The position numbers were made by a program, and so were the translations under genes. DNA of 64,000 nucleotides from Haloechinothrix alba (GTDB lineage: Bacteria; Actinomycetota; Actinomycetes; Mycobacteriales; Pseudonocardiaceae): positions 94,475 through 158,474 of the forward strand of contig NZ_FZNW01000013.1 in NCBI RefSeq assembly GCF_900188115.1, given 5' to 3'. Below, piece after piece: positions 44,674 to 54,370 of this stretch. The notes under the pieces were generated by a model, which had not been told where the DNA came from, made no database searches, and worked only from the letters and a program-made list of their open reading frames with translations. The number at the start of each line of letters is the position of its first letter. Within the stretch, counting starts at the first letter, position 1.

Positions 44674-47004
44674 TCAGACCGCCTCGGTGCGGGTGTCACG
44701 CTCGGTCACCCATGCGGCGATCTGTGCCCGGGACGTGAAGCCCAGCTTGGCGAGCACGTGCTCCACATGGGCTTCGACGGTGCGCCTCGAGATCACCAGC
44801 CGGGTGGCGATCTCGCGATTGCTGAGTCCCTCGGCCACCAGGCCCGCGATCTCGGACTCGCGTCGGGTGAGTTGTGCCGACGCCGTGTCGTGTTCCCTGG
44901 CGGGTGCCTCGACGTCGGTTTTCTCGAGGGTGAACCTGACGGCCTCGTCGATACTCATCCTGGTGCCGGCCCGGAACGCTGACGTGAAGGGGCGTTCGCC
45001 GAGGCGGCGTGCGCGTGCGAGGCTCTCTGCCCGGTACCGGTGCAGGCCGGGAATGGCGCTCAGTGACATGCCCATGGCACGCCATATCGTGTCCGCTGCG
45101 CCGAGGACGGTGGCAGCGCGCTCGCAGCGATGACGCGTGGCTTCGATCCACGCTATCGCCTCGAAGCACTCCGCGATGCCGAGCTGGTCGTCGATGGCCC
45201 ACTTGATGTCCAGGCCGTCGAAGGCTCGCCGGAGCGCCAGGTCGATATCGCCCTGCCTCCAGGCGTTGAGCGACGCGGCCCACAGCGAGTAGGACCGGAT
45301 CCACAGCTCGCCTGCGGGTTCTGTCAGTGCCTGACAGCGGCGATGCGACTCGTTCGCCTTGACCGGATCACCGTGGAGTACAGCGGCAAGGCTGTGCAGG
45401 AACAGCGTGAACGCGGCGCCGATATGGTCGCCGACCTGGTCGCAGATCTCGAGGGCGTACTCGAACACCGCGATGGCCTCCGGTAGCTCGTCGGCGTACA
45501 TGGCCGCCAGAGCACGACTCTGTGCTACGTAGGCCATGCAGCGCCTGTCGCCGAGGCGCTCCGCGATGGTGTTCGCCTCGGCGAGCTGCTCGCCGGCGGT
45601 CTCGGGATCGTCCTGGAGAGTGGCCAGGTTCGCGTCGACGCAATGCGCATGGGCTTTGAGTTCGCCGTCGTTCGTGGTTCGCGCGAGCACGAGGTCCAGC
45701 CAGTGGCGCCCCTCGCTGATGAACCCGCGGGTGAGCCAGTAGAAGTACAAGTCGCTCGCCAGACGCAAGGCGGCGTCCTCCTCGCCCGGCTCGGAGACGC
45801 AGTACTCGAGCGCCGCACGGATGTTCGTGTGGTCACGCCGCAGCCGGTCGAGTCGCTGCGCCTGTTCCGGCCCGATCCATTCCGCGAAGGTTCGTGCCAC
45901 GAGATCGGCATAGAAGTCCCGATGGCGCCTTCGCCACCAGGCCAGCTCACCCGAACCGTGGAGACGCTGTTGCCCGTACTGCCGGATCGTCTCGAGAAGC
46001 TGGTACCGAACGCGCGCTCCATGGTCCTCGCGTATCAGGATGGACTTGTCCACAAGCGAGGCCAGGACATCGAAGATCTCCGAGCTCGGAATGTGGCCGT
46101 CGGAGCAGACCTCCTCGGCGGCGTCGAGCTCGATGCCACCGGAGAAGACGGTCAACCTGCACCAGAGGGCTTGCTCCTTTGGCGAGCACAGCTCGAAGCT
46201 CCACGTGATCAACGCCCAGAGCGTTTTCTGCCGGTCGGGGGCATTCCTGCTACCGGAAGTGAGCAGGTTGTAACGATCGGTAATCCGCTCGACGATCTGG
46301 TCGAGTGACAGCGCGCGTAGCCGGATGGCGGCGAGCTCCAGCGCGAGTGGCAAGCCGTCGAGTGCGTGGCACAACGTCGCGACGGCCGTACGGTTGGCCT
46401 CGGTGAGCTGGAAGCCGGGGACGGCAGAGTTCGCGCGGTCCAGGAACAGGTTGACCGAGTCGTACTGGACGAGACTCGCCGCAGACGAGCACGCGGTATC
46501 GGGAACCGTGAGAGGGGGGACGGATAGCGTGCTTTCGCCTGCGATGCCGAGCGGCTCGCGGCTGGTGGCAAGGATTCTCAGGTCCGGTGCGGTCTGCAGG
46601 AGCTCGTCTGCCAGGGTGGCGCATGCGTCCAGCACGTGCTCGCAGTTGTCGAGCACGAGCAGCAACTTTCGCGTGGCGAGATACTCGGTGAGCGTTTCGA
46701 TCCGCCACTGCCGCGAGACTTCGCGCAGCCCGAGCGCGTCGGCTACGGTATGCCCGAGCAGCGAGGAATCCTGCAGTTCGGCGAGCCGGACGAAGCAGAT
46801 TCCGTCGGGGAAAGCCCGCTCGAGTTCGCGTGCGAGCCGCGCCGCCATCCGCGTCTTCCCGGAACCGCCGACCCCGGTCAACGTGACCAGATGGGTGAGC
46901 GCGAAGAGGCGCTTCGCCTCGTTCAGCTCGCGCCGCCTACCCACGAACCGCGTCACCTCGACGGGCAGCGTGCGTGACGGCGGCTGCGGCGGTTTCTCTG
47001 TCAT
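44674..47004 (-). CDS. Large STAND ATPase / LuxR-type transcriptional regulator
   Basis: A 776-residue regulator. The N-terminal P-loop ATPase carries Walker A GVGGSGKT near residue 42 and Walker B LLLVLDNCEHV near residue 115. A tetratricopeptide-like helical middle follows. The C-terminal LuxR helix-turn-helix (TRRESEIAGLVAEGLSNREI) lies near residue 717. Such proteins switch on ligand and ATP binding. It is divergent from the PucR gene and convergent with the ACT-sigma pair. Confidence 0.9.
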   Translation of the reverse strand: MTEKPPQPPSRTLPVEVTRFVGRRRELNEAKRLFALTHLVTLTGVGGSGKTRMAARLARELERAFPDGICFVRLAELQDSSLLGHTVADALGLREVSRQWRIETLTEYLATRKLLLVLDNCEHVLDACATLADELLQTAPDLRILATSREPLGIAGESTLSVPPLTVPDTACSSAASLVQYDSVNLFLDRANSAVPGFQLTEANRTAVATLCHALDGLPLALELAAIRLRALSLDQIVERITDRYNLLTSGSRNAPDRQKTLWALITWSFELCSPKEQALWCRLTVFSGGIELDAAEEVCSDGHIPSSEIFDVLASLVDKSILIREDHGARVRYQLLETIRQYGQQRLHGSGELAWWRRRHRDFYADLVARTFAEWIGPEQAQRLDRLRRDHTNIRAALEYCVSEPGEEDAALRLASDLYFYWLTRGFISEGRHWLDLVLARTTNDGELKAHAHCVDANLATLQDDPETAGEQLAEANTIAERLGDRRCMAYVAQSRALAAMYADELPEAIAVFEYALEICDQVGDHIGAAFTLFLHSLAAVLHGDPVKANESHRRCQALTEPAGELWIRSYSLWAASLNAWRQGDIDLALRRAFDGLDIKWAIDDQLGIAECFEAIAWIEATRHRCERAATVLGAADTIWRAMGMSLSAIPGLHRYRAESLARARRLGERPFTSAFRAGTRMSIDEAVRFTLEKTDVEAPAREHDTASAQLTRRESEIAGLVAEGLSNREIATRLVISRRTVEAHVEHVLAKLGFTSRAQIAAWVTERDTRTEAV

Positions 47005-47236
47005 CGTCCGGATTCTAGACGAGGCGACTGTGACGTTTAGCGCAAATCATAGCCCTGGTTCAGCTCGTGTCCAGTCCCGTCGCCGCAGACCGGACGGGGT
47101 ATCCCCCATACGAGTGACCGAGGCACCGTCGACACCTCGCATCTAGGTATGACCGTGCGGTTGTCACGGTGCTGCCTCCGGGCGCCGCCATGGGACAACG
47201 GCCAGATCACGTCGACTTCGAAGAGGTGCTCCTGCT

Positions 47237-48904
47237 ATGACGATCGTCGATAGGGTGAGTCTGGAGAGTGCCCCGATGGCCAACGGCTGCGAGGGACTTG
47301 TCACGAGCGATGTCGTCAACGTCGACGGCGCACCGAGCCCGCCGTCGCTTCGCGATGTGCTCGGGCAGGTCACCGAGCAGGCGCTCGATGTCATGTGCGC
47401 ACCGCACGGGCTGGATGTGCCGCTACGCGGGGTGCTGATCTGGGACTCCGGCGGCTTCGCTCGCATCGAGTCCGGTGACGTCGTGCTCGCGGTCGGACTG
47501 CCCACGGCATTCTCGGTATCGCAGGTCCTGCGGGCCGCTGCCCGGGCAGGCGCCGCGGCGGTGGTGATCAAGCAGCCCGACCATCCGTCGTGGGTGCGTT
47601 CCGAGGCCGATGTACAGGGAGTCGCCGTCCTGGCCGCTCCGCAGGAGCTGTCCTGGGACAGGTTGTACACCGACCTGCGAGCGACAGTGACGGCCGCCTC
47701 GATGTCCGTCGAGTCGGGCGAGCGCACTCCCGTCGGTGACCTGTTCTCCCTGGTGAACGCGGCCGCCGCCGTCTGCTCCGGCCCGGTCGAGCTGTACGAC
47801 TCCGAAATGCAGGTGCTGGCGTACTCGAACCTGGACGAGGACACCGACGAGCTGCGCAGGCTCTCGATCCTGCACCGCCGCCCACCGCCGCACGTCATGA
47901 GCTGGCTCCGTGACAGCGGCTCGCTGCAGCGTGTGCGCGGTGCGCACCGGCCGACCCGGATCGAACCGGTGGGCCACCGTCCCCGGCTGATCGTCCCGAT
48001 CCGCGCAGGCGTCGACATTCTCGGTTACATCTGGGTCACCGTGGCCCGGGAGACTACCTGCGACGCGACCGGCGCCTCGTTGACCGATATAGCGCGCATC
48101 GCATCGGGGCTTCTCGTTCGCTTGCGGACGGCAGGTGACACCGAGCGGCGCATGCGTGGTGAGCTGTTGCGGGGCGTGATCGAAGGCAGCGGGTCGCCGG
48201 AAGTGCTCGCAGGCTGCCTGGGAGTCGACAGCGACGAGTCGTTCCGACTCCTCGCCTTCCGGCCGCGTGCAGGCGACCGACCGGTGAACGCGCATCTGCT
48301 CATCGAGGAACTTGTGGTACTCCGTCTCGAGCTAGCAGGCATCCGGGGCAGCGCGGCATCGCTGGGTGGGCGCGTGTACGCCCTTGTGCCGGAGGCTCAC
48401 GGGACGCACGGTGAGACGCGGGAACTGGCGGCATCGATTCTCGACCACGTCGAGAACCAGCTGCGGACCGATGCCGTCGTCGCGATCAGCGACGCGCTGC
48501 CGAACCTCGCGACATTGCCGAGGGGGCGCGACGAGGTCGATCGTGTCATGCGACTGACCTCCGGGACGGAGGGTGCGCGCGTCACCAGCCTCGAAGACCT
48601 GCGGTCGAGCGTCATCCTCGCCGAGCTGCGCGAACTCATGCGCGAGCGAGCACACTTGCTCCGTGGAGCGATCCAACGTCTCAGCGACATCGACAAGGCC
48701 AGGAACGTCGATTACGTCACGACCCTACGCGAGTACTTCGACGCGCAGTGCGATCTCACGAAAGCATCCAAGAGATTGTGTGTGCATCGAAATACCCTCC
48801 GGTACCGGCTCGGTCGAATCCAGGAACTCTGCGGGATCGATATCAACAACCCGACCGAACGCCTCGTCGCGGAACTTCAACTGCGCCTGGGGTTCGGCGA
48901 ATGA
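47237..48904 (+). CDS. PucR-family transcriptional regulator
   Basis: A 555-residue protein with the PucR layout. A purine-catabolism-regulator-like N-terminal domain includes LRGVLIWDSGGFARIESGD, a GAF-like centre follows, and the C-terminal PucR helix-turn-helix contains TKASKRLCVHRNTLRYRLGR near residue 515. Family members control purine, amino acid or one-carbon catabolism. It lies directly upstream of, and in the same direction as, the purU-metK cassette. It could also act on the shared promoter boxes, whose TTTTGGCCAA core resembles the Bacillus PucR site; that link is speculative. Confidence 0.9.
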   Translation: MTIVDRVSLESAPMANGCEGLVTSDVVNVDGAPSPPSLRDVLGQVTEQALDVMCAPHGLDVPLRGVLIWDSGGFARIESGDVVLAVGLPTAFSVSQVLRAAARAGAAAVVIKQPDHPSWVRSEADVQGVAVLAAPQELSWDRLYTDLRATVTAASMSVESGERTPVGDLFSLVNAAAAVCSGPVELYDSEMQVLAYSNLDEDTDELRRLSILHRRPPPHVMSWLRDSGSLQRVRGAHRPTRIEPVGHRPRLIVPIRAGVDILGYIWVTVARETTCDATGASLTDIARIASGLLVRLRTAGDTERRMRGELLRGVIEGSGSPEVLAGCLGVDSDESFRLLAFRPRAGDRPVNAHLLIEELVVLRLELAGIRGSAASLGGRVYALVPEAHGTHGETRELAASILDHVENQLRTDAVVAISDALPNLATLPRGRDEVDRVMRLTSGTEGARVTSLEDLRSSVILAELRELMRERAHLLRGAIQRLSDIDKARNVDYVTTLREYFDAQCDLTKASKRLCVHRNTLRYRLGRIQELCGIDINNPTERLVAELQLRLGFGE

Positions 48905-48963
48905 GCCGTCGACCGGTGCCCGTGCCATCCGGAATGTCGTGCTGTTTCGACGCGTCGTCCGGG

Positions 48964-49124
48964 TCCGGGGAAATATGCATCGGCAAGATGCATCAACGGA
49001 AGCGGAAGAATGGTCCGTTCTGTCGATGGACCAGGGCTGGCACAGCCGGCCAGAATAGATACGTAACGTCCGCAGTCGCGAGCTCGACGGGTATTTCCGG
49101 GGAAAGAATCGATACACCGGAAAT
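48964..49124 (+). promoter_or_regulatory. Repeat-rich leader upstream of purU
   Basis: TCCGGGGAAA occurs at 48964-48973 and again at 49096-49105. The second copy lies in an 8-bp inverted repeat, ATTTCCGG (49093-49100) with CCGGAAAT (49117-49124). A hairpin ATGCATC-GGCAA-GATGCAT lies at 48975-48993. These look like regulator sites or leader structure for the one-carbon operon. No known riboswitch was recognised. Confidence 0.42.
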
Positions 49125-49153
49125 GGTCGGGATGTATGGGAGGTGGCCGATTC

Positions 49154-50077
49154 ATGCTGGCAGGTGACGCTGTTGCGGAACCGGCGGCGCGGCCACGCGC
49201 CGCACCGCACGCACTGCGACCGCACGTGGCAGGGCGCGTGGTGGCGTCGGGGCCACGGCGCGCGGGTGTCCTCTCCACCGTGCTCGCGTGTCTCGAGCCG
49301 CTGGGCGCGACCGTACTCGAGTGCAATCAGCGCGGCATCGATGATGGCAGCGAGACGGATGCGCTGCGTGTCGAGTTCTCCGGCGAGCCGTCTGATGCCT
49401 GGTGGGACAGGCTCCGCCGCCGGTTCGGCGATCTCGCCGGCGCACGCGGCATCGCATGGCGGATCGTCCCTGCCACCGAGGTCAAGCGGATGGCAGTGAT
49501 GGTCTCCCGGGAGGGGCACGTGCTGCAGGACCTGCTGTGGCGATGTGAATCGGGCGATGTACCGGCGAAAGTCTCCATGGTGATTTCCAATCACGCCGAC
49601 CTCGCGGGGATGGTTCGCGCCTCCGGTATTCCGTACCACCATATCCCGGTCACCGCGAACGGCAAGCGGCACGCCGAGGACCGGCAACTCGAGCTGCTCT
49701 ACGGTGCGGTCGATTTCATCGTACTGGCCCGTTACATGCAGGTGTTGACTCCGAAGTTCCTCGAGTACTTCCCGGAAAAGATAATCAACATACATCATGG
49801 ATTGCTTCCGGCCTTTCCCGGCGCGAATCCGTACAAGGCCGCGGCCGCGCGCGGGGTGAAAGTCATCGGGGCGACGGCCCACTATGTCACAGAAGAGCTC
49901 GACGCGGGACCGATCATCGAACAGGGGGTGTGCCGGGTGAGTCATCGGCACGAGCCCGGCGAGCTGCGACGGCTCGGCCGGTATGTGGAACGGGACGTGC
50001 TCGGCAGGGCGGTGTCGTGGCACAGCGAGGACCGCGTTCTCGTTACCGGCAATCACACCACGGTCTTTGCCGATTGA
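49154..50077 (+). CDS. purU: Formyltetrahydrofolate deformylase
   Basis: It hydrolyses 10-formyl-tetrahydrofolate to formate and free tetrahydrofolate. The 307 residues comprise an N-terminal ACT-like domain (about residues 20-100) and a formyl-transferase domain. The latter includes SNHADLAGMVRASGIPYHHI, NIHHGLLPAFPGANPY and ATAHYVTEELDAGPIIEQ. ATG 49154 was chosen because GGGAGG lies 10 bp upstream, rather than ATG 49136. The usual serine after NIHH is glycine here. It heads the one-carbon cassette and would keep the folate pool balanced. Confidence 0.93.
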   Translation: MLAGDAVAEPAARPRAAPHALRPHVAGRVVASGPRRAGVLSTVLACLEPLGATVLECNQRGIDDGSETDALRVEFSGEPSDAWWDRLRRRFGDLAGARGIAWRIVPATEVKRMAVMVSREGHVLQDLLWRCESGDVPAKVSMVISNHADLAGMVRASGIPYHHIPVTANGKRHAEDRQLELLYGAVDFIVLARYMQVLTPKFLEYFPEKIINIHHGLLPAFPGANPYKAAAARGVKVIGATAHYVTEELDAGPIIEQGVCRVSHRHEPGELRRLGRYVERDVLGRAVSWHSEDRVLVTGNHTTVFAD

Positions 50078-50149
50078 CGGGACAGGAGAACAGACGGTGA
50101 CCGGTTCGACCAGGCAACACACAGATCACTATCACGGATAGGCGGTGTC

Positions 50150-51394
50150 ATGACCATCAATGCCAATGGCGGCGACGAGTATCTCTTTACCTCCGAGTCG
50201 GTGACGGAAGGTCATCCCGACAAGATGGCCGACCGGATCTCGGATGCGATCCTGGACGCGGCGCTGGCGGAAGACCGCGCATCCCGTGTAGCGTGCGAGA
50301 CTCTCGTGACGACGGGCCTGGTCCTACTCGCCGGTGAGATCACGACGTCCGGATCCATCGACTTCACCGAGACGGTGCGCCAGGCGATTCGCGATATCGG
50401 TTACGACAGCGGGATCTACGGCTTCGACGGCAATGCCTGCTCGGTGATCACCGCACTGGACCGCCAGTCCACGGATATCGCGCAGGGGGTCGACGTCGGG
50501 CACGAGCTCCGCTCGCGCCTCGCCGATGCCGATGTGTACGACCAGTCCGGTGCAGGCGACCAGGGCATGATGTTCGGCTACGCCACGAACGAGACCGACG
50601 AGCTGATGCCGATGCCGATCGCCATCGCACACCGGCTGTCACGGCAACTGGCGGAGATGCGCAAGGTTGGCAAGCTCCCGTACCTGCGCCCGGATGGGAA
50701 GACACAGGTCACGGTCCGCTACCGCAACGGCGTCCCTGTCGAGATCGAGAAGGTTCTCATCTCTTCCCAGCACGCACCGGGGTCGGAGGACCGCCTGAGC
50801 GAGGACCTGTGGACGCACGTGGCGCTACCGGTGCTGCCCAGCGGCATGTACTCGCCCGAACTGCTGTGCAACAACTTCCTCGTCAACCCCACGGGACGTT
50901 TCGTGATCGGCGGTCCGGTCGGCGATGCCGGTCTGACCGGACGCAAGATCATCGTTGATACCTACGGAGGCTTCGCCCGGCACGGGGGCGGCGCGTTTTC
51001 CGGGAAGGATCCGTCCAAGGTCGACCGATCGGCCGCGTATGCGGCCCGATACGTGGCCAAGAACGTGGTCGCGGCAGGGCTCGCGGACCGGGTCGAGATC
51101 CAGGTCGCCTACGCGATCGGCGTTGCGCGGCCGATGTCGCTGCTGATCGACACCTTCGGAACGGAGAAGATCCCGATCAGGGCTGTCCACGAGCTCGTCC
51201 AGCGGCACTTCGACATGCGGCCCGCGGCGTTCAGGGACTACCTCGACATGAACCGGCCGGTATACAGCAAGACGGCCGCCTACGGGCATTTCGGCCGCGA
51301 TGACGTCGACTTCACCTGGGAGCGTACGGACAAGGCGGACGTGCTGCGCGATGAGGCCGCGCTGGACGCACCGGCAGAAGCGGCCGTGAACTGA
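50150..51394 (+). CDS. metK: S-adenosylmethionine synthetase
   Basis: It makes S-adenosylmethionine from methionine and ATP. The 414 residues have the N-terminal [20 protein letters not shown], the [16 protein letters not shown] hexapeptide region and the [20 protein letters not shown] phosphate loop. The family is normally encoded once per genome as a housekeeping gene. Its place in this cassette suggests either a second copy dedicated to the methyltransferase encoded here or relocation of the only copy. Confidence 0.95.
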   Translation: MTINANGGDEYLFTSESVTEGHPDKMADRISDAILDAALAEDRASRVACETLVTTGLVLLAGEITTSGSIDFTETVRQAIRDIGYDSGIYGFDGNACSVITALDRQSTDIAQGVDVGHELRSRLADADVYDQSGAGDQGMMFGYATNETDELMPMPIAIAHRLSRQLAEMRKVGKLPYLRPDGKTQVTVRYRNGVPVEIEKVLISSQHAPGSEDRLSEDLWTHVALPVLPSGMYSPELLCNNFLVNPTGRFVIGGPVGDAGLTGRKIIVDTYGGFARHGGGAFSGKDPSKVDRSAAYAARYVAKNVVAAGLADRVEIQVAYAIGVARPMSLLIDTFGTEKIPIRAVHELVQRHFDMRPAAFRDYLDMNRPVYSKTAAYGHFGRDDVDFTWERTDKADVLRDEAALDAPAEAAVN

Positions 51395-51424
51395 CGTGCC
51401 CGCGCAGAAGGAGAGGTGATCGCG

Positions 51425-51967
51425 ATGCCGCCACCGCGTGCGGTACCGACGCGCCCGGCGCTGTCCTCACGAACCCTGTACCGCCTGCATCGGCTTCTCG
51501 AGCCCAACGGGCTGTACCGGTTCGTGGCGAGGGTCGTCGAACGGCACGCGTGGCTGCGTCGACCGTTCACCCGCACGGAGGAGTCGGTCAAGCGAAAGGT
51601 GTTCGGGTGCCGCATGTGTGGCCAGTGCGCGTTGCCCGTCACGGGTTACGCGTGCCCGATGACCTGCCCGAAGCAGCTCCGGAACGGACCGTGCGGTGGA
51701 GTGCTGCCGGACGGCGGTTGCGAGGTCTATCCGGGTGAGCGCTGCGTGTGGCTGATCGCGGTCGAGCGTGCCGAGGCGGGCGGGCACGCCGGCGACCTCG
51801 AGCGGCTGCACAGGCCGATCGACCAGCGGCAGTGGGGCGAGAGCTCCTGGATCAACTACTGGCAGGGAAGGGACGACGGGCTCTGGACGGAGCCCGGTGG
51901 GCGCGCGACACCTGTCGATCTCGGCCTGCCCGTACTGGTGACAGGTAAGGGTGATCGTGAGCGGTAG
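51425..51967 (+). CDS. Methylenetetrahydrofolate reductase C-terminal-domain protein
   Basis: A 180-residue cysteine-rich protein of the MTHFR_C family, with CRMCGQCALP, CPMTCPKQLRNGPCGG and ERCVWL supplying metal-cluster ligands. In acetogens and some actinobacteria this domain partners MetF and shapes electron delivery. Here it is a separate gene overlapping metF by 11 bp. ATG 51425 has a GGAGAGG site. Confidence 0.87.
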   Translation: MPPPRAVPTRPALSSRTLYRLHRLLEPNGLYRFVARVVERHAWLRRPFTRTEESVKRKVFGCRMCGQCALPVTGYACPMTCPKQLRNGPCGGVLPDGGCEVYPGERCVWLIAVERAEAGGHAGDLERLHRPIDQRQWGESSWINYWQGRDDGLWTEPGGRATPVDLGLPVLVTGKGDRER

Positions 51968-52919
51968 CGGGTTGGTGGAAGCGCTTCGTGCGGGACGGTT
52001 CGTCGTGACGGCCGAGCTGGGACCACCGCGGGGGGCCGATACGGACGTGGTCCGGAAGAAGGGCCGCGCCCTGCGTGGCTGGGTGGACGCGGTGAACATC
52101 ACCGACAACCAGGGCGGGTTCGTCCGACTGTCCAGCCTGGCTGGGAGCCTGGTGCTCCTCGACGAGGGCGTGGACCCGGTCATGCAGCTGACCGCCAGGG
52201 ATCGCAACCGGATCGCCTTGCAGTCCGACCTGGTCTCCGCGGCAGCGCTCGGCGTGCGCAATGTGCTGCTGCTCAGCGGGGACCATCCCAGTTACGGCGA
52301 CCATCCGGATGCCAAGCCGGTATTCGATCTCGACAGCACGCAGATGGTATGGACGGCCCGTAACCTCCGGGACCACGGTCAGCTGTTGTCCGGCCGGTCG
52401 CTCGACCCGCCACCCGACCTGCATATCGGCGCGGTCGAGAATCCCTTCGCCCCGCCCGTCGGCTTCCGTGCACGGCGCCTGGCCAAGAAGGTGCGCGCAG
52501 GCGCGGAGTACGTCCAGACCCAGCTCGTCTTCGACGTCGGCGCGTTCGCCGGATGGATGGCCGAGGTACGGGATCTGGGGCTGCACGAACGCGCGCACAT
52601 CATCGCCGGCATCGGCCCGATCGTCAGCCCGCAGGCCCTGGAGCACATGCGGACCAAGGTGCCGGGGGTGCACGTACCGGACGCGGTCGCGACGCGGCTG
52701 CTGCGTGCCGGAACGGAAGGGTTCACCGAGGAAGCGCTCCGAGTCTGCGCGGAGAGTATCCACCGTATCCGTGCCATAGAGGGAGTGAGCGGGATACATC
52801 TGATGGCCTTCGGCAGAGAGCATCTCATCCCGGAAATCGTCGATCGTTCGGGGCTGGACCGATCGCGATTCGATATGAACGCATGTGGTTCCCGTGAAAG
52901 GAGCGCAGATGCTGGTTGA
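51957..52919 (+). CDS. Methylenetetrahydrofolate reductase (MetF-like)
   Basis: A 320-residue TIM-barrel flavoprotein that should reduce methylene-tetrahydrofolate to methyl-tetrahydrofolate, or run in reverse when methyl groups are catabolised. The N-terminal VVTAELGPPRGAD, AVNITDNQGG, LLLSGDHP and the C-terminal HIIAGIGPIVSPQALEHM segments fit. GTG 51957 fits the AAGG site better than GTG 51951. The electron donor is unknown, and the cysteine-rich partner gene argues against a plain NADH enzyme. Confidence 0.86.
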   Translation: MSGSGLVEALRAGRFVVTAELGPPRGADTDVVRKKGRALRGWVDAVNITDNQGGFVRLSSLAGSLVLLDEGVDPVMQLTARDRNRIALQSDLVSAAALGVRNVLLLSGDHPSYGDHPDAKPVFDLDSTQMVWTARNLRDHGQLLSGRSLDPPPDLHIGAVENPFAPPVGFRARRLAKKVRAGAEYVQTQLVFDVGAFAGWMAEVRDLGLHERAHIIAGIGPIVSPQALEHMRTKVPGVHVPDAVATRLLRAGTEGFTEEALRVCAESIHRIRAIEGVSGIHLMAFGREHLIPEIVDRSGLDRSRFDMNACGSRERSADAG

Positions 52920-54369
52920 CGTGCGCCCGACAAAACGACTGCACGGTTCGTCCCCCCTCGACGTCCGTCCCGTACTGGGCCCGCTCGTACAGGCACTCGG
53001 TCAGGACAGTGTCGATCTCTCGCGGCTACGGGTGGTGTGCGACTGGATCCAGTACAAGCACAACTTCCGCGACACCGTCGATGTCCGCTCGATCACCACG
53101 ACGGACGGCATGGAATCGGCGGTAGAGGTCGCGGTGGACCTGCGACGGGCGGGCAGTGTCGACATCAGCGACGAGGTCGTGGAGGCCTTGCGGGAACACC
53201 GCCATCCGGATACCCGTGGGCGCACCTACCTCGAGCCGTGGACGCCCGGCAAGAACAGCTGCATATGGGACTTCAACGCGCTGTACTGGCAGGCGCTGTC
53301 GTCCTGGGAACAGGCGACCGGAGCCGCCTACGAGCAGGCGCTGCCGGGCGGGAGCAGCGACGCGCGCAGCGTGGGCGCCGCCCGTGAGATGATCCACAAG
53401 CTGTTCTCGATCTGGGACGAGTTGGCCGTGCACAACGCGCTGCCCGACGAGCTCTACGTCATCGAGCTCGGAGTCGGTAACGGCGGTCCGGCACGTATCT
53501 GGCTCGACGAGTTCCGGGTCATGGCCCAGGAGCACGGCGGCGACTACTACCGCAGGCTGCACTACATCATGGGGGACTACTCACCCTACGTGCTGAAGCA
53601 GGCGCAGCATGCCGTGGCCGAGCATGCCACCAAGGTGAGCTCGATCGTGCTCGACGCCACCGATCCGGCCTCGGCCCTGGGATTCCTGCGTCACAAGGCT
53701 TTCCTCGCCTATGTGTCGAACGTGTACGACAACTTGCCGACGGACGAGGTGGCTTCCCTGTCGGGCCGGATGTACCGGGTAGAGGTACGTGCCTACGTCG
53801 CGAACCGGGCAGCGGAGCGGCTCGCCGAGCACGCCTCGCTCCTGTCGTCGGACATCGTCGCTGTAGCGGCGAAGTTGCTCCGGCTCGGTCCAGAGCTCCT
53901 CGCGGAAGCGATGCCGGCGCACTTCCCGGACGTGGGCGCCGCGGTCCGGTTCTGGCAGGAGCTCTGGGCGGAGGTCCGCCTCGAGGAGCGGTACGTCCCC
54001 CTCGAAGGGCTGGACCTGTACGAGATCGCCCCGTCGGTCACCGGGGAAGCTCTGCGCCCGGTGCTGGAAGGTTGCGGCGACATCAGGATGCAGGTCAGCA
54101 ACGGTGCTGTCGCCAGCTTCGTCGGGACACTGCCCTTGCTGCATCCGTACGGTTACCTGCACTGCCACGACCTCTTCGTCACCGATCCCGCCCGCTACGA
54201 TACGAACTTCTGCGGCCCCGGCAAGTACGACGGTTCCGTAGTGAACTGGGTGAACGGTCCGCTGCTGCGGTACATCGGGAACCGCCGCGGGTTCGATGTG
54301 GACTTCGTTCCGTTCACCCATCGTGCGAGTACCAACATCATGACTCTCACCGCGCAAGCGAGGGATTGA
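52909..54369 (+). CDS. SAM-dependent methyltransferase of unknown substrate
   Basis: A 486-residue protein with a SAM-binding motif VIELGVGNGG near residue 184 and the partner acidic region IMGDYSPYVLKQAQ. It resembles MidA/DUF185-type methyltransferases only loosely. The first 180 residues and the last 150 are not familiar to me. It sits between metF and the first MetE-like gene with near-zero spacing, so it is probably the consumer of the SAM made by this cassette. Acceptor unknown. Confidence 0.72.
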   Translation: MLVDVRPTKRLHGSSPLDVRPVLGPLVQALGQDSVDLSRLRVVCDWIQYKHNFRDTVDVRSITTTDGMESAVEVAVDLRRAGSVDISDEVVEALREHRHPDTRGRTYLEPWTPGKNSCIWDFNALYWQALSSWEQATGAAYEQALPGGSSDARSVGAAREMIHKLFSIWDELAVHNALPDELYVIELGVGNGGPARIWLDEFRVMAQEHGGDYYRRLHYIMGDYSPYVLKQAQHAVAEHATKVSSIVLDATDPASALGFLRHKAFLAYVSNVYDNLPTDEVASLSGRMYRVEVRAYVANRAAERLAEHASLLSSDIVAVAAKLLRLGPELLAEAMPAHFPDVGAAVRFWQELWAEVRLEERYVPLEGLDLYEIAPSVTGEALRPVLEGCGDIRMQVSNGAVASFVGTLPLLHPYGYLHCHDLFVTDPARYDTNFCGPGKYDGSVVNWVNGPLLRYIGNRRGFDVDFVPFTHRASTNIMTLTAQARD

Positions 54370-54370
54370 C

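Noticed and set aside
48905..49153. A SAM or glycine riboswitch before purU-metK
   Set aside because: The conserved cores of the known SAM, glycine and cobalamin classes were not found; only simple stems and direct repeats are visible.
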